Shown here in pieces: positions 11,001 to 21,472 of a stretch of 64,000 nt of DNA. A model generated the notes under the pieces. The model did no database searches. It had not been told where the DNA came from and saw nothing but the letters and a program-made list of their open reading frames with translations. Source of the stretch: Batillaria attramentaria (taxonomy: Eukaryota > Mollusca > Gastropoda > Batillariidae). The position numbers and the translations under genes were made by a program. The stretch spans positions 2,258,001 to 2,322,000 of the forward strand of contig JACVVK020000001.1 in NCBI GenBank assembly GCA_018292915.2. The letters are read 5' to 3'. Within the stretch, counting starts at the first letter, position 1, and each line of letters opens with the position of its first letter.

Positions 11001-11748
11001 GGACGTGGAGCAGGACGACAGCGGACTGGACAGAAACTCCAACACGTCCGACGGCAGCAACAAGCACGCTGACGCCGAGACGAACCTCAGCCTCCTTCGG
11101 GACCACCGGAGCAACAGCCTCAACGTGGAAATGGAGACGTTCCGGGCCGGGAGGAGGTTCAGACCCGAGCCCCGGAGGGACTTTCTTACGGTCAGCACCT
11201 GCGACATCCCCTGGCAGTTCAAACTGAAGAAGAGCAGGTCAACCTGCTCCAGCCTGCAGGAGAACGGCAGCTCCACCACCAGCAGCCGCGGGAGCTCCGT
11301 CATACGCAGCAAGAGCGCCACCTTCCTCTGCGGCCCGCAAAGCCAACAGAGGGAGGCGGTAAGCCGCAGCGGGAGCTTCGGCAGCAGGAACACGCTGGCT
11401 CTGCACCGATTGTCGCTGCCGTGGCAGGTGAAGCGCAGCAACCACATGACGACCAGTATGCGGAGACGTTTCCAGCTGCGCGAACAGCGAGCCACCAAGC
11501 GCATGCTGCTCATCATGGCGTGTTTCTTCGTGTGCTGGGTGCCCTTCACGCTCATGTACATGCTGCGCAGTCTCTGCCAGCACTGCCAGCACCTGGACGA
11601 GCACGTGGCCGCCTTCATCATCTGGCTGGGTTACGCCAACTCGTCGCTCAACCCGCTCCTCTACACGCTCTTCAACGATGATTTCAGAAAGGCCTTCGGG
11701 AAACTGCTAACGTTCAGGCGGACAAGACGGCCAGCCAGGCTGCGATGA
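8043..11748 (+). CDS. aminergic class A G-protein-coupled receptor (octopamine/dopamine/alpha-adrenergic-like)
   Basis: Two coding exons, 8043-8482 and 10254-11748, join in phase to 644 codons. A TAG stop sits directly before the ATG. The extracellular N-terminus (about 115 residues) has four N-glycosylation sequons (N7, N77, N81, N98). Seven helices are readable. Key residues are N138 (1.50), D166 (2.50), C193 (3.25) paired with C278, D200 (3.32), D217-R218-Y219, S290 and S294 (5.42, 5.46), W575-x-P577-F578, W604, Y607 (7.43) and NPLLY at 613-617. D3.32 plus two TM5 serines plus Y7.43 is the pattern of biogenic-amine, especially catechol- or phenolamine, receptors. The third intracellular loop is very long (about 318-562) and the C-tail very short, a layout typical of Gi-coupled D2/alpha2-like receptors (inference). 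The ligand cannot be named from sequence, and position 6.52 is Thr instead of the usual Phe. Confidence 0.92.
8861..9020 (-). mobile_element. tRNA-derived SINE, copy 1
   Basis: Read on the minus strand, it starts with a tRNA-like head (GCCGGGATAGCC..., B-box-like GAGTTCGAATCC) at 9020-8945. A body follows and ends in ..AAAGGAtGTTAAACTCCCAAAC at about 8861. Copies at 18793-18957 and 62043-62206 align over the whole length. Internal Pol III promoter boxes are the basis for calling a SINE. The acceptor ends pair (GCCGGGA/TCCCGGC) but no proper T-stem forms, so it is not a tRNA gene. The V-SINE/Meta-SINE-type families described in molluscs are the likely group (inference). Confidence 0.75.
9998..10051 (+). 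repeat. SINE-like 3' tail with (CTAA)n end
   Basis: TAGCCGCGAAATAG..., then CTTGCGCGGCGT, then AAGCCCTAACTAACTAA. It is the same tail as 19144-19222 and, reversed, 6065-6166. The short CTAA run suggests a template-slippage end of the kind LINE machinery leaves. Confidence 0.6.
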
Positions 11749-12300
11749 TATTAGTTTCTCTTTGGCGGAGTTTATTTCAGTGCTGGATGGTGTGATACGT
11801 GCAATTTCTAACCGATGTGACTATGCGACTGTGAAAATGTGTTTAGTGCTCTAGTGTCTGGTGTTTGCATTCAAAGAAGACAATACGAAAATGTGTCACT
11901 GTGCTTTACTGTTTGCGTACATTTCGCAATTGCTCTGCAGATCGTCGCAGTGGGGTAGTTTTCTTGTTCTACCTTCGTACTGATGGAATGTGATTTATAC
12001 AGCATCCTGTCATACCATGCTACCCGCAGTGTAACAATGCAACTATGTGGCAAAGGTAAAGATTAACATTTGACTGAACATCAGTGGCCCATGGAAGGTT
12101 TGGATAACTTTCATTTCACTGATTCCACTACTAATTCGTGTACATTCAATGACAAGCTACTTTTAACTGATGCTTACGGTGTTTCAATGAGTGACCGGTA
12201 AAAGGCTTCTGTATAACAAGGAGTAAAACCAATAAAATGATATTAAATGAACTCGAAGATAAAAATGATAAACGGGCATTTTTCTCACAGAGGTCCCTCT
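11749..12300 (+). other. 3' flank / probable 3'UTR of the aminergic receptor
   Basis: Non-coding sequence follows the TGA at 11746-11748. A canonical AATAAA lies at 12231-12236, giving a predicted 3'UTR near 500 nt. Confidence 0.6.
12231..12236 (+). terminator. poly(A) signal AATAAA of the aminergic receptor gene
   Basis: Canonical hexamer about 480 bp past the stop codon on the same strand. No transcript evidence is available here. Confidence 0.55.
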
Positions 12301-13012
12301 AAGTATGACCGACGAATGCTAGCAAACGAGCAGCCTCGTCCGTCAGTTCCATTTTCCTTGTCAAATAACAAGAACACACCGCGTCTTGCCATTATAGCAG
12401 TTTGTATGTGCCATATTGTAATGCATTGCAACTGATGAATTGTCTGTACTGAAACTGTACATGTTTTGCCTGATACTGCAAATGTCTTGGAATTAAAAAA
12501 AAAGATGTACAGCACTACCATCGCTTGATGCTCTACTGCTAAACTAGACACCATACCTAGAGATACACGTAAGAAGTAGTGGAAGTGCGTTAGAAATCAA
12601 CAAGTTTGGATCACAAGGCTAAAACTGTTAGTACCTATCCGAAAGGATGCAGTCAAACATATAAACTGTGCCGGTTCGGGAAAGAAAAAGAGTGAAAAAT
12701 AACTGTGTATTTTTATCTGATGCTCTGAAAAGGATCCTAACGCTTATATCCAGCAGCAAATCAAGTGTCCGTCCAAAGTGTAGAAAAAGGAAAACAAAAA
12801 ACGCGGACAGATAGGAGTGTCATTTTCATTAAGACAACTCAGCAGAAAAATAATATATCATTTCATTCCACGAAGTCAGATTCATTTCCTGAACATTTTA
12901 GGAACAACAAACAAAGGTCTAGTATTGCAAATTGGGTGTAACAACATACTTGGTATACTTTTTTTCAGAAACACGAACTTCAGCCAAGTCGACGAGACGC
13001 TTGTGAGAAAAG

Positions 13013-13745
13013 AAGCAATGCTGTCTTGTAGAACCTCGATACCAATCGTGATATACAATCTTCTGTTATGATATACGTTTCCTCTTTGTTTTTGATGACA
13101 GGCAATCCGCCCACTGTGTTTTGATGGCAGATAGAACATGAGGGCATGCACGGGAAAAGCCATGTTCACTCAATTCCTACCAAGTAAGTTTGGGATTGTG
13201 CAGCAGTGGCCCCACTAAAAACAAGATCATTAGTATTTTATGGCGGTCTGCATGGATTTAAAATTTGGCTTAGTAAGAGTGTTGCACTTTGATTATACTC
13301 GTGTTTGCTGCAATAAGAGCCGTCAAAGAACCGTTAATCTTGCCTGATTTTCGCATACAGTGCTAAAACCGAAGAAGAGTCAAAAACATGGGATACTCGT
13401 GCGCGGCACGAAATGTGTTAAGACCACACTTTTAAGCGGCAGATATCTCCAAATATTTTGAAACTTTCTGTTTTGAAACGGCTGCGTGAAAATTTACGTA
13501 CTGCAATAAATATAGCGTGCAACACACATGTTATGATAAAAGACCTCGGAAACACACTACACGATCTGCTGAACGATTTCACTAGTTCAACATGAACCTT
13601 CAACAAAGGACAAGACAGAATGTGTTCGTCTGGAACCTCAAGACATATCGTGATTTATGTACGATCTTTTGTCACGATACGGGTTTCCGACAGGCAATCC
13701 GCCAAATGCGTTTTGATGGCTGTTTGATCGACTGGGCATGCCTAA
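13013..13745 (+). repeat. diverged direct repeat pair
   Basis: 13013-13160 and 13617-13745 share order and wording: ...GTA/CTGGAACCTC..., a CGTGAT.TA...ATCTT.TGT.A.GATA block, GACAGGCAATCCGCC, then TGTTTTGATGGC or CGTTTTGATGGC and a GGGCATGC end. They look like two old copies of one element. The rest of 12300-15400 shows no gene, only short simple repeats such as the CT run near 14127 and T-runs. Confidence 0.6.
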
Positions 13746-15145
13746 AGAGACATTTAAATACGTTCCGCGCTTTTTTTACCCCTACTGCCTCAGCAGCAGA
13801 AGCAACGGGGAAGAAAGAGCTCCATTTCGCATGAGCTCCTTTGCACCAACGTTCAGGTCTGCGTTCTCTACTGATGGCACTTCCCTCCATTTCTCCATCT
13901 GTCACGGCGCCCATTCAGTTTGCTTGCCCTTCCGCAATCGGGTCTCGAGCTACACGCCCTCTGTGGCAAATAATTCTGGGGCTGGCTTCGTGCGACAAGA
14001 TTAGGAGTTTCAGTTTCGGGTTAGGTCGTCGAGAGTCCCTTCTAATGTCTTCACTTTTTTTTCTTTTTTATATTTTGTCCTGACTTCAAGTTCCGTGAAA
14101 TTTGAGATCCTCGTGTTGGTACAATCTCTCTCTCTCTCTCTCTGAGTCTTCGTGCTCGAACAGGAAAGTTTTCTTTTTAAGCCAAGAAATGGGCAAAAGG
14201 CAATTAATCAACGGGAAAAAGCCCTGAAAGGTTCGTGTTAGTACGGTCTCCAGGTATCTGTCTTCATTTCTCACCTTTTTTTAACCACTCAAGAAGGGCA
14301 ATAAATCTTCGAAAACGAGCAACCTTTCCTTTTTTAAAGAAATCTGCATCACTGAAAACGAATTAGTTTTTGTACCAAGATTAGCAGCGACTCTGAAACT
14401 GAAGCTGATTTTTTTTTTTTTTAATGCATTTTTTCCTTCTTCTTTTTTTCGTGGTCAGTGAATCAATGCGGCGATGACGTGCACAGTGCTGAGCTGAGCA
14501 CCCCGACTAAATCCCCAGCAATATTCTGTGCATGTCTCGGGTCCATCATCGACAGGGGCCTGCTTGTCACCATGCAATTTCCACTTCTCATCAGCACAAA
14601 TTACGCGGTCAGCGTTTTATCACTTGGAGGCGTGCGCCATCGCCAAACGCAGACGTTTCCCTTGCAATCCTTCATACTGTGTGGGGGCGCGGTTTCTTTT
14701 GTGCAAGTCTTACATGAAAATACTAGCCTTGTTGTTAATAAGTAAAGCTTACATCAGGATAAATGACGGACTTTTTTTATTTTTATTTTTTAAAGAAGAC
14801 TCAATACCAAACACTGCAAAAGAACCAAAAAGGTAGTATGATTTACAGAGAATGGGGAACGTACTTATGACTAATCCAGATCGGTACACTTATGGTTTAC
14901 AAATAAGTGTACCGGCAATATACAAAATTCTCTTTTTAAAAAAACACTAAAACTCGAAACACTTGATAAGAGAACAGTCTGACACAGGCCAGCAAATTAT
15001 GTTTAACTTCTAGGTGTAAGTCTCGTTGCTTATTTTCCAAAGTTTTCTGTCTTTTTCAAGGAAGAGGGGCGTTACGAGTGTTCTTTTTGAGTTGTACATG
15101 TACATTATTATTTTTTCTTATACCCATTGATAAATTCGGACCACT

Positions 15146-15214
15146 TGGACAGAGAGAGAGAGAGAGAGAGAGAGGCGTCTGCCCGTAGGAAGTAAGGCTA
15201 GACAATCCGGCCTT

Positions 15215-15271
<57 letters not shown>
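15146..15271. repeat. (GA)n and (GT)n microsatellites
   Basis: A short GA run at about 15150-15174 and a GT run at about 15218-15271, just left of the inverted-repeat array element. Confidence 0.95.
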
Positions 15272-15272
<1 letters not shown>

Positions 15273-15411
15273 GACTAGGTATGTAAAGTAACCTAGAACT
15301 GTGAACGTTCGCCAATTATTCCGTTTTGAAAGTGTTTTTTAAAATTAATTTTAAAAAAATGCAAATCGTGTCTGCCGACAACTACAGAACTAGAGAGGCA
15401 GAAGCCTCCAT

Positions 15412-16392
15412 GGCTCCCTTGTGACACAAGTCAAGGTCATTCACAAAAGTATGTTTGTAGAGCTCTTATCACTATCCAGTATCATGCTAAGTGATGTGTC
15501 TGGCGCTCTGAGTTCCTGGGAATATTACAATTTTCCCCGAAACAGTTTGTACAGCCTTGACCTTTGGTCAAGGTCATTCAAAAGAGATCTCATCAATGTC
15601 TATCATCATGCCAAGTTTGATGCCTCTAGCATTTGTAGTTCCTCCGAAAACAGTAATGTTAAAATTCACAACAGACAGCTTTAATGACCTTGACCTTCAG
15701 TCAAGGTCATTCAGAAAGGTAGGCCTCATTGCTGTCTATCATCATGCCTCGTTTGGTGCCTCTACTGTTTGTTGTTTTGAAGAAAATGCCAAGGTTAAAG
15801 TTTCCCAAAAAACGCTTACATGACCTTGACCTTGACTAAAAGTCACTGAACACAGGTACGTCTGTAAAGGTGCTTCCAATGTCAATCATCGCACATAGTT
15901 TGATGCTTCTGATTCTTCTAGATACTGAGAAAATGCAAATGTAAAATTTCCGAACGGACTGTTTTAATGACCTTGACCTTCAGTCAAGGTCATTTAAGAT
16001 GGTATGTGTGCGTAGGTCTTATCACTGTCTATCAGCATGCCAGGTTTGGCACCTCTGCTGTTCGTTGTTTCTGAGAAAATGCCAATGTTAAGGTTTCACA
16101 AAACTATCTTGTACGGCCTTGACCTTGACAGAAGGTCACTGACTACATGTATATCTGTAAAGTTCTTATCAATGTCTATCATCATGCAAAGTTTAAAACC
16201 TCTGGCATTTGTAGATTACGAGAAAATGCCAATGTAAAATTTTCAAACAGAGAGCTTTAGTGACCTTGACCTTGGGTCAAGGTCATTCAAAATGATATGT
16301 TTTGAAAGGTCTTGTGCTAGTCTATCAGCATGCCAAGTTTGGTGCCTCTACTGTTTGTAGATTCTGAGAAAATGACAACGTTAAAGTTTTCT

Positions 16393-16470
<78 letters not shown>

Positions 16471-16509
16471 GGGTTAATACATAGACTCCCATTGTTACAC
16501 AAGGGAGCC
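15412..16509. mobile_element. 1.1-kb inverted-repeat-bounded element with seven internal tandem repeats
   Basis: The outer ends are a 12-bp inverted repeat: GGCTCCCTTGTG at 15412-15423 and CACAAGGGAGCC at 16498-16509. Between them lie about seven imperfect units of 131-151 bp. Unit landmarks (TGACCTTGACC type) occur near 15555, 15685, 15821, 15968, 16112 and 16261. Each unit also carries ATCATGCCAAGTTTGGTGCC- and GAGAAAATGCCAATGTTAAA-like blocks. The array runs into (CA)n at 16394 and then (GACA)n to 16463 before the right end. Internal repeats plus a microsatellite inside short terminal repeats recall non-autonomous Helitron/pearl-type elements described in bivalves. No target duplication is clear. 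Confidence 0.6.
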
Positions 16510-17220
16510 AAAAACCACCTCAATCTGCACACAGATACTTTTAATACCTCCACTCCGTATCAAACAAAATATTTAATGACTACAGAACGTCCGCTTGTAA
16601 CAGATCCCGTTTAAAACACTGTCCGTTGTCCTTTTCGCTCCCTATAAACGTCTCAGGCCAATAAGGCTAAAAGGACACGAGACCCGTGCGAGAAAAACAA
16701 ACTTTTCACCGCCTGATGGGCAACAGCTAAGAAATCAACAAACTGTCCTGATCACCGTAACCGAGGGCAGATCACGCTTCGCTGTCACTAAAAAAAGAAA
16801 AGAAAAAAAAAAGCGCCGCTATTTCCGTCAACTTCCAGAGACGTTAATTCCCCCTACTGGATCTCCGAAAACGACCCTGATTATCCGCACGCGTCATACA
16901 GGAACACCACCACCCCCCCCCCCCCAAAAAAAAAGGAAAAAGGTAGAAGAAAGAACAAAAGGAAGAGTAGAAGAAAGAAAGAAAGAAACAAAGCCTGCGA
17001 GAAATAAAGAATAAGTGGAAGAAAGCTAGCGAGAAACTTCAGAGAGAGAGAGCGGAAGAAAAAAAAAAGCTAACGAGAAAGAGAGAAAGAGCGGAAAAAG
17101 AAACAAAGCTAGCGAGAAAGAAAGAAAAGGTAGAGGAAAGAAACAAAGCTAGTGAGAAAGAGTGGAAGAAAGAAAAATGGAGTCACGTACAAAAATTCCA
17201 TAGGGCCTAACGCCTCTGTG
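16510..17220. repeat. purine-rich (GAAA/GAGAAA) tract
   Basis: From about 16925 to 17180 the plus strand is almost entirely A and G, with recurring AAAGCTAGCGAGAAAGA units. The segment 16510-16910 has no identifiable feature. Confidence 0.7.
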
Positions 17221-18062
17221 GCAAATCTCTGATTTCTAAAAGAGGAATGATGACGGCCAAGGAGGACACGACATCCACATGAACTCTACTTGTTGCCTGC
17301 ACGGTCCTCCTGTCTGAGAGAAAAACAGGGGTAAACCGACGATTCTCTGATCTCTAGCAGAGGACTGGTAACAACCAAGGAGTCGACACCCACATGATCT
17401 CTCTAACTTTTGCTGGCACTGTCTCATTTCCTGTCTCTGTAAAACAACAACGGCAAAACACAGCTGAATCTCTGGTTTCTCAGAGAGGACTGATATGATA
17501 GCCGAGGTGGAGACAACACCCACATGATGGACGACAACGAAATGCAAAACCTTAAAGCTCCTTACAAAATATAGCTCACGGGTGGTCATTTTCAAACACT
17601 AATGTAGCTTTTCCTTTCAATGTCTCATTTCCTGTCGACGAATCTCTTTAAGAACGATAAGAACCGACGCCCACACGATGGAAGACACTAAAATGATAAA
17701 CTTTCATGTGCGCTTCACAAAATCCAGTTAACCGGTAATCGTTTTAAAAGAGAAATCTAGCCTTCCTTTCACTACTGCATTATTTCCTATCGGTAAAAGA
17801 AAGAGAGAGAAAAAAAAAAAAAAAAACGACGAATCTGATTTCAAAACAGATGGACGATAACAGCTGACGAGACAACACCCACATGAAACAGTGAGATTAT
17901 GCGAAAACCTGTAGCTCTCTTGACATAATCTAGCTTACGGGCATTCGTTTTAAAAGAGGAATCTAGCTCCTTCCTTACGCTGTCCCATTTTCTGTCGGCA
18001 CAAAGCCGAAGAAATCTTCTAACCATTTAGGAATCATGATAACACAACACACCCATGAAGAT
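17220..18062. repeat. diverged satellite-like tandem repeat
   Basis: At least five loose units, each with an ACACCCACATGA-type block (near 17265, 17385, 17515, 17670, 17875 and 18045). Most also have a CGAATCTCTGATTTCT..AGAGGA-type start and CTGTCTCATTTCCTGTC. Spacing is irregular at 120-210 bp. One unit has gained an A-rich microsatellite at about 17800-17826. No coding potential is convincing. Confidence 0.6.
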
Positions 18063-18792
18063 ACGGTGGGCGTACAGGACGCGCGATAGCTCGTCCGCTT
18101 CTGTTCATTTTTTTTTTCTGCATTTGCAACATCGGAGTCCTGCTGTTTCACCCCATACAAAACTTATTATCCCTAAAGAAAACAGGAAAACCGGAGGGAG
18201 CCGACAGAAGAAAAAAAGCATTAGGTACATGCGCACAACAGTTGGGATACCTATCAGCCGCGTCTTCTTGTTGCTGGCTGCCCGCTCATGCCTGAAAGTT
18301 GGTAATTCAAGCGGGGAATGTTTTCTCTATCTCCCCCGAGGTGGAGATAGTCCGGAAGGACCCGACTGTCTGATGAGGGAGGCTGACTGGCAGATCGGGT
18401 TCACTTCCCTGACACTTGGACGAACAGATCTGGACTGCGGGTTGATAAACCCATTTCCTCTAGCCAGGTAGCGAATGCTGTGAAGATACCGACTGCTGAG
18501 CCGGGGTAGCTCATTCCCGCGGACAGAGTCGGAAGCGATTCACGAAACGAGACAAGCCATGCTGTGTGTGTGTGGGGGGGGGGGGGGGGGGGATCCCGAA
18601 GCTGCAGATTTATGCTGTCTGCTGTTAGTGTTACCTTTTCGAAACAGAACCAAAGTCTGTTGTTTTATACGCTCTAGTCGCATGGTAGCGAACTGTGACT
18701 GGAATGGCAAAGACAGCAAAGAGACGAAGAAGCTGAGTAATGCATCATTAGCGGGGTGGGGGGGGGGGGGAGATAGGGATGGGTGGGTGGGT
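18063..18792. other. no gene seen; G-run blocks
   Basis: Unique-looking DNA with long G-runs at about 18573-18592 and 18758-18770. No supported gene. Confidence 0.5.
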
Positions 18793-18957
18793 TGGCGTTT
18801 GGGAGTTTAACGTCCTTTTCCACCATGTAAGGGTGATATCAAAGACGGGACAACGAGAAAAAGGTCAGCACAAATATTTGGCCCCAGCCGGGATTCGAAC
18901 TCACGACCCGAGCATTGAGAGTCCAACGCTCTACCATTCGGCTATCCCGGCTCCCCG
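18793..18957 (-). mobile_element. tRNA-derived SINE, copy 2
   Basis: Full-length match to the element at 8861-9020 in the same orientation: tRNA-like head near 18951-18885 read on the minus strand, and tail GGACGTTAAACTCCCAAACG at the left. A (GA)n microsatellite abuts the head side. Confidence 0.78.
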
Positions 18958-19143
18958 AGAGAGAGAGAGAGAGAGAGAGTGAGAGAGAGAGAGAGATCTA
19001 CCGGTCCACCCTGTTTTATCGTTCTAAACCTAGAAGTTCCTCAGCCGAAGTAGGACAAATCCATGACAATAAAGTGGTCTCCGCAAGGGACATCACTTCT
19101 GCCATGTAGTTACGGCCGCTCGCCCATGTCTGTCCGCTGGGCT

Positions 19144-19184
19144 TAGCCGCGAATTAGCCTTTGTTGCTTGCGCGGCGTTAAGCC

Positions 19185-19222
<38 letters not shown>
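19144..19222 (+). repeat. SINE-like 3' tail ending in (CTAA)n
   Basis: TAGCCGCGAATTAGCC, then TTGCTTGCGCGGCGTTAAGCC, then about ten CTAA units. This is the longest tail copy in the window. Confidence 0.65.
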
Positions 19223-19374
19223 GTCAGCTGGGCAGATCTAGATGCTGTTCTTCAGTTTACACGCATTTTTTCGAGTACACAGTCTGAGAATAATTAAGAC
19301 GTGGTGTGGTAGTTCAAATTGTAGATCTTGTTCTATAACATTAACAAGTCAGTTTAGAACTCCGTCCGAACAAT

Positions 19375-19445
19375 CCAACTCAAAACTGAGGTGGCCTGCG
19401 TGCTGTGTACCAGACAGCACGTAATTGTGTACCGGGCTGAGTTTT
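19375..19445. repeat. dispersed repeat fragment, copy B
   Basis: Partner of 5135-5210 (see there). The rest of 19223-21470 has no supported gene. It includes an AT-rich stretch around 20300-20550 and a poly-A run near 21062-21089. Confidence 0.45.
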
Positions 19446-21472
19446 GAACTGAGCAGTAACACTCAAACCAGCCATCGCCTGACACCGACTCCTAGCTGAT
19501 AACTGAGAATACACAAGATAGATAACGATCAGACAAAAATAGTTCCCGCTTCATAAGATGTCTCTGATGCGTGCATGGCCCGTAATTGATACCTACCATA
19601 ATGACAACGACGAAAAAATTACCAGTAACAATAAACTGTCTGGGCAGTGTCCACCAAACGAGAACGGCCCCCGTTTGTGTTACAGTTTGTGGACACACAC
19701 CAAGCCCTAAAGCCTTCCAGAGAATCGACTGTCCACGGTCTCAGGGGGGACTGGCGAAGGACATTTTGATGGCAACGGTGTTGTGAATGGGTTGGGGAGG
19801 ATCAAAGGATGAGACGGTCCTCTTGTAGCTGTCCATCACACACTGCAGACATCAGACATGTTTCTTCCCGCGAGAGTGACTGCCCCAGGACCAGGCTGCC
19901 AGAGTGGTCAAACGGAGTCTGGTCCAGCCGAAAATCAGGCGCTGGACTGTAGAATATCACGGCTCCACGACGTAGCCGGTCGAAAGCGTCAGAATAATAA
20001 CACTATTAACAGACACCCTGGCCTCAGAGATAAAAGGATTTTTCGAATTTTGACCACCATAGACCACTCCTGGAAAAGTCTCACCACATTAGCTTATTCT
20101 TGAAAATGTCTGACAACCTATTCGTGGAAAAAGTAGGGTTTTTTTTTTTTTGCTTCTGCCTGAGCTTTTAATCAGTGAATATATCACAGACCTGCACCAA
20201 CAACAGACTGTTTTCTGTCAACTATTTCTTTCACTCTGATGTCAAGATTTTGTGATGGCATGTTGTCTCATTGTGTTCTTGTGGTGTACTGTATAGAATG
20301 TCATTATATTCTGAGTAAAATTCCAGAAATAATAATAATAACAAACAACTCATTCACAGTACACACTGCCCTCGCATCAAGCGATTCACCGATAAACGGA
20401 AGAAGTGCTCTCTGCGTGGCACTATTTTCGTAAATGTGTCATTGCATTTACGTATCTATCATACGGATGATGAGTGTACACAAGTATAAATTCAGCTGTA
20501 ACTTAAAACACATTGTCAAAAAAAAAACAAAAAAAAAACACCTTACTTATCGTGGGCTACTCACATGCACAACGTTTTCGCACACAACACACACGCGGAA
20601 AATAATATTTCCTACAGCATCATGCCAAAGTAATTGTATACACCTGTCATGAGACTGAAGCCCTTCCCGGTGGCGCCGATATAAAGGCCAGACACTTCTT
20701 TGGCGATCCCCCCACCCTCCCCTCCCACACACACACCCATTCCAGCCAAAAATACTCTGTGATATTCAGTAGTCCAGTACATGACGTACAATATATGGCG
20801 TTAATAGCCGATAGCGTGAAAACCGAGGACAAGGATATAAAGCGGATAAGGTCCCATCCAGACAGGGGCAAAAACACACGTCAGCTTCCACAAGCTCCTT
20901 ACGTCCAGCAGAACTCTGGCGTTAAACGGTTTAGCTCTGGCAGTGATACGGTCAATGCCACACTCCTGCTACACTTCATCGCTCTGACAATCAGACTACT
21001 CTTGCATTTGCGTCCGGGGATTTTTTTTCCCTCTCCGAGCAGGACGGGCTCTGTGGTCCATCAAAAAAAAAAAAAAAAAAAAAAAAAAGAGTTGTGAAAA
21101 GGCAATGTCGGAACACGCCGGCGCAAGCAGAATGTCGGCGAAGCGATCACCGTGACAGATTACCGGCTGCCGGCTAGTTTGCTGCTATATGAGGTTGAGA
21201 TCCAACGCTGAATGACTTCGTTTTCGTTTACGCTTCAGTGACGCCCGTTCTCAGCGTTCGCATTGAAGGCCTCATCTTTTATAACAGCATTGCCGATTCG
21301 CGCTGCAATTTTGGAGGCTGCAACATCTGTATGCAACTCGATAGTCGCGCGTGGTTCTTTATGGACCTTTCCAGGAGCCGATAGTAACTGTTGCTGGGGC
21401 CCACAAGCGGTGCCGTTTCCTTTAATTCCTTGTATGCGGCAGTTCGTTACCGATGTATCAGAAGCGTGTATG

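Noticed and set aside
10213..11621. Two long minus-strand frames (297 and 317 codons) opposite receptor exon 2
   Set aside because: They mirror the GC-rich receptor coding sequence, have no recognisable domain and are poly-Ser/Val opposite the acidic repeat.
8043..11748. Naming the receptor as a specific octopamine, dopamine or serotonin receptor
   Set aside because: Binding-site residues fit several amines and I cannot run a phylogeny, so no gene symbol is given.
15412..16394. CRISPR-like spaced repeats
   Set aside because: Units are contiguous imperfect tandem copies of 131-151 bp in an animal genome, with no short direct repeats separated by unique spacers.
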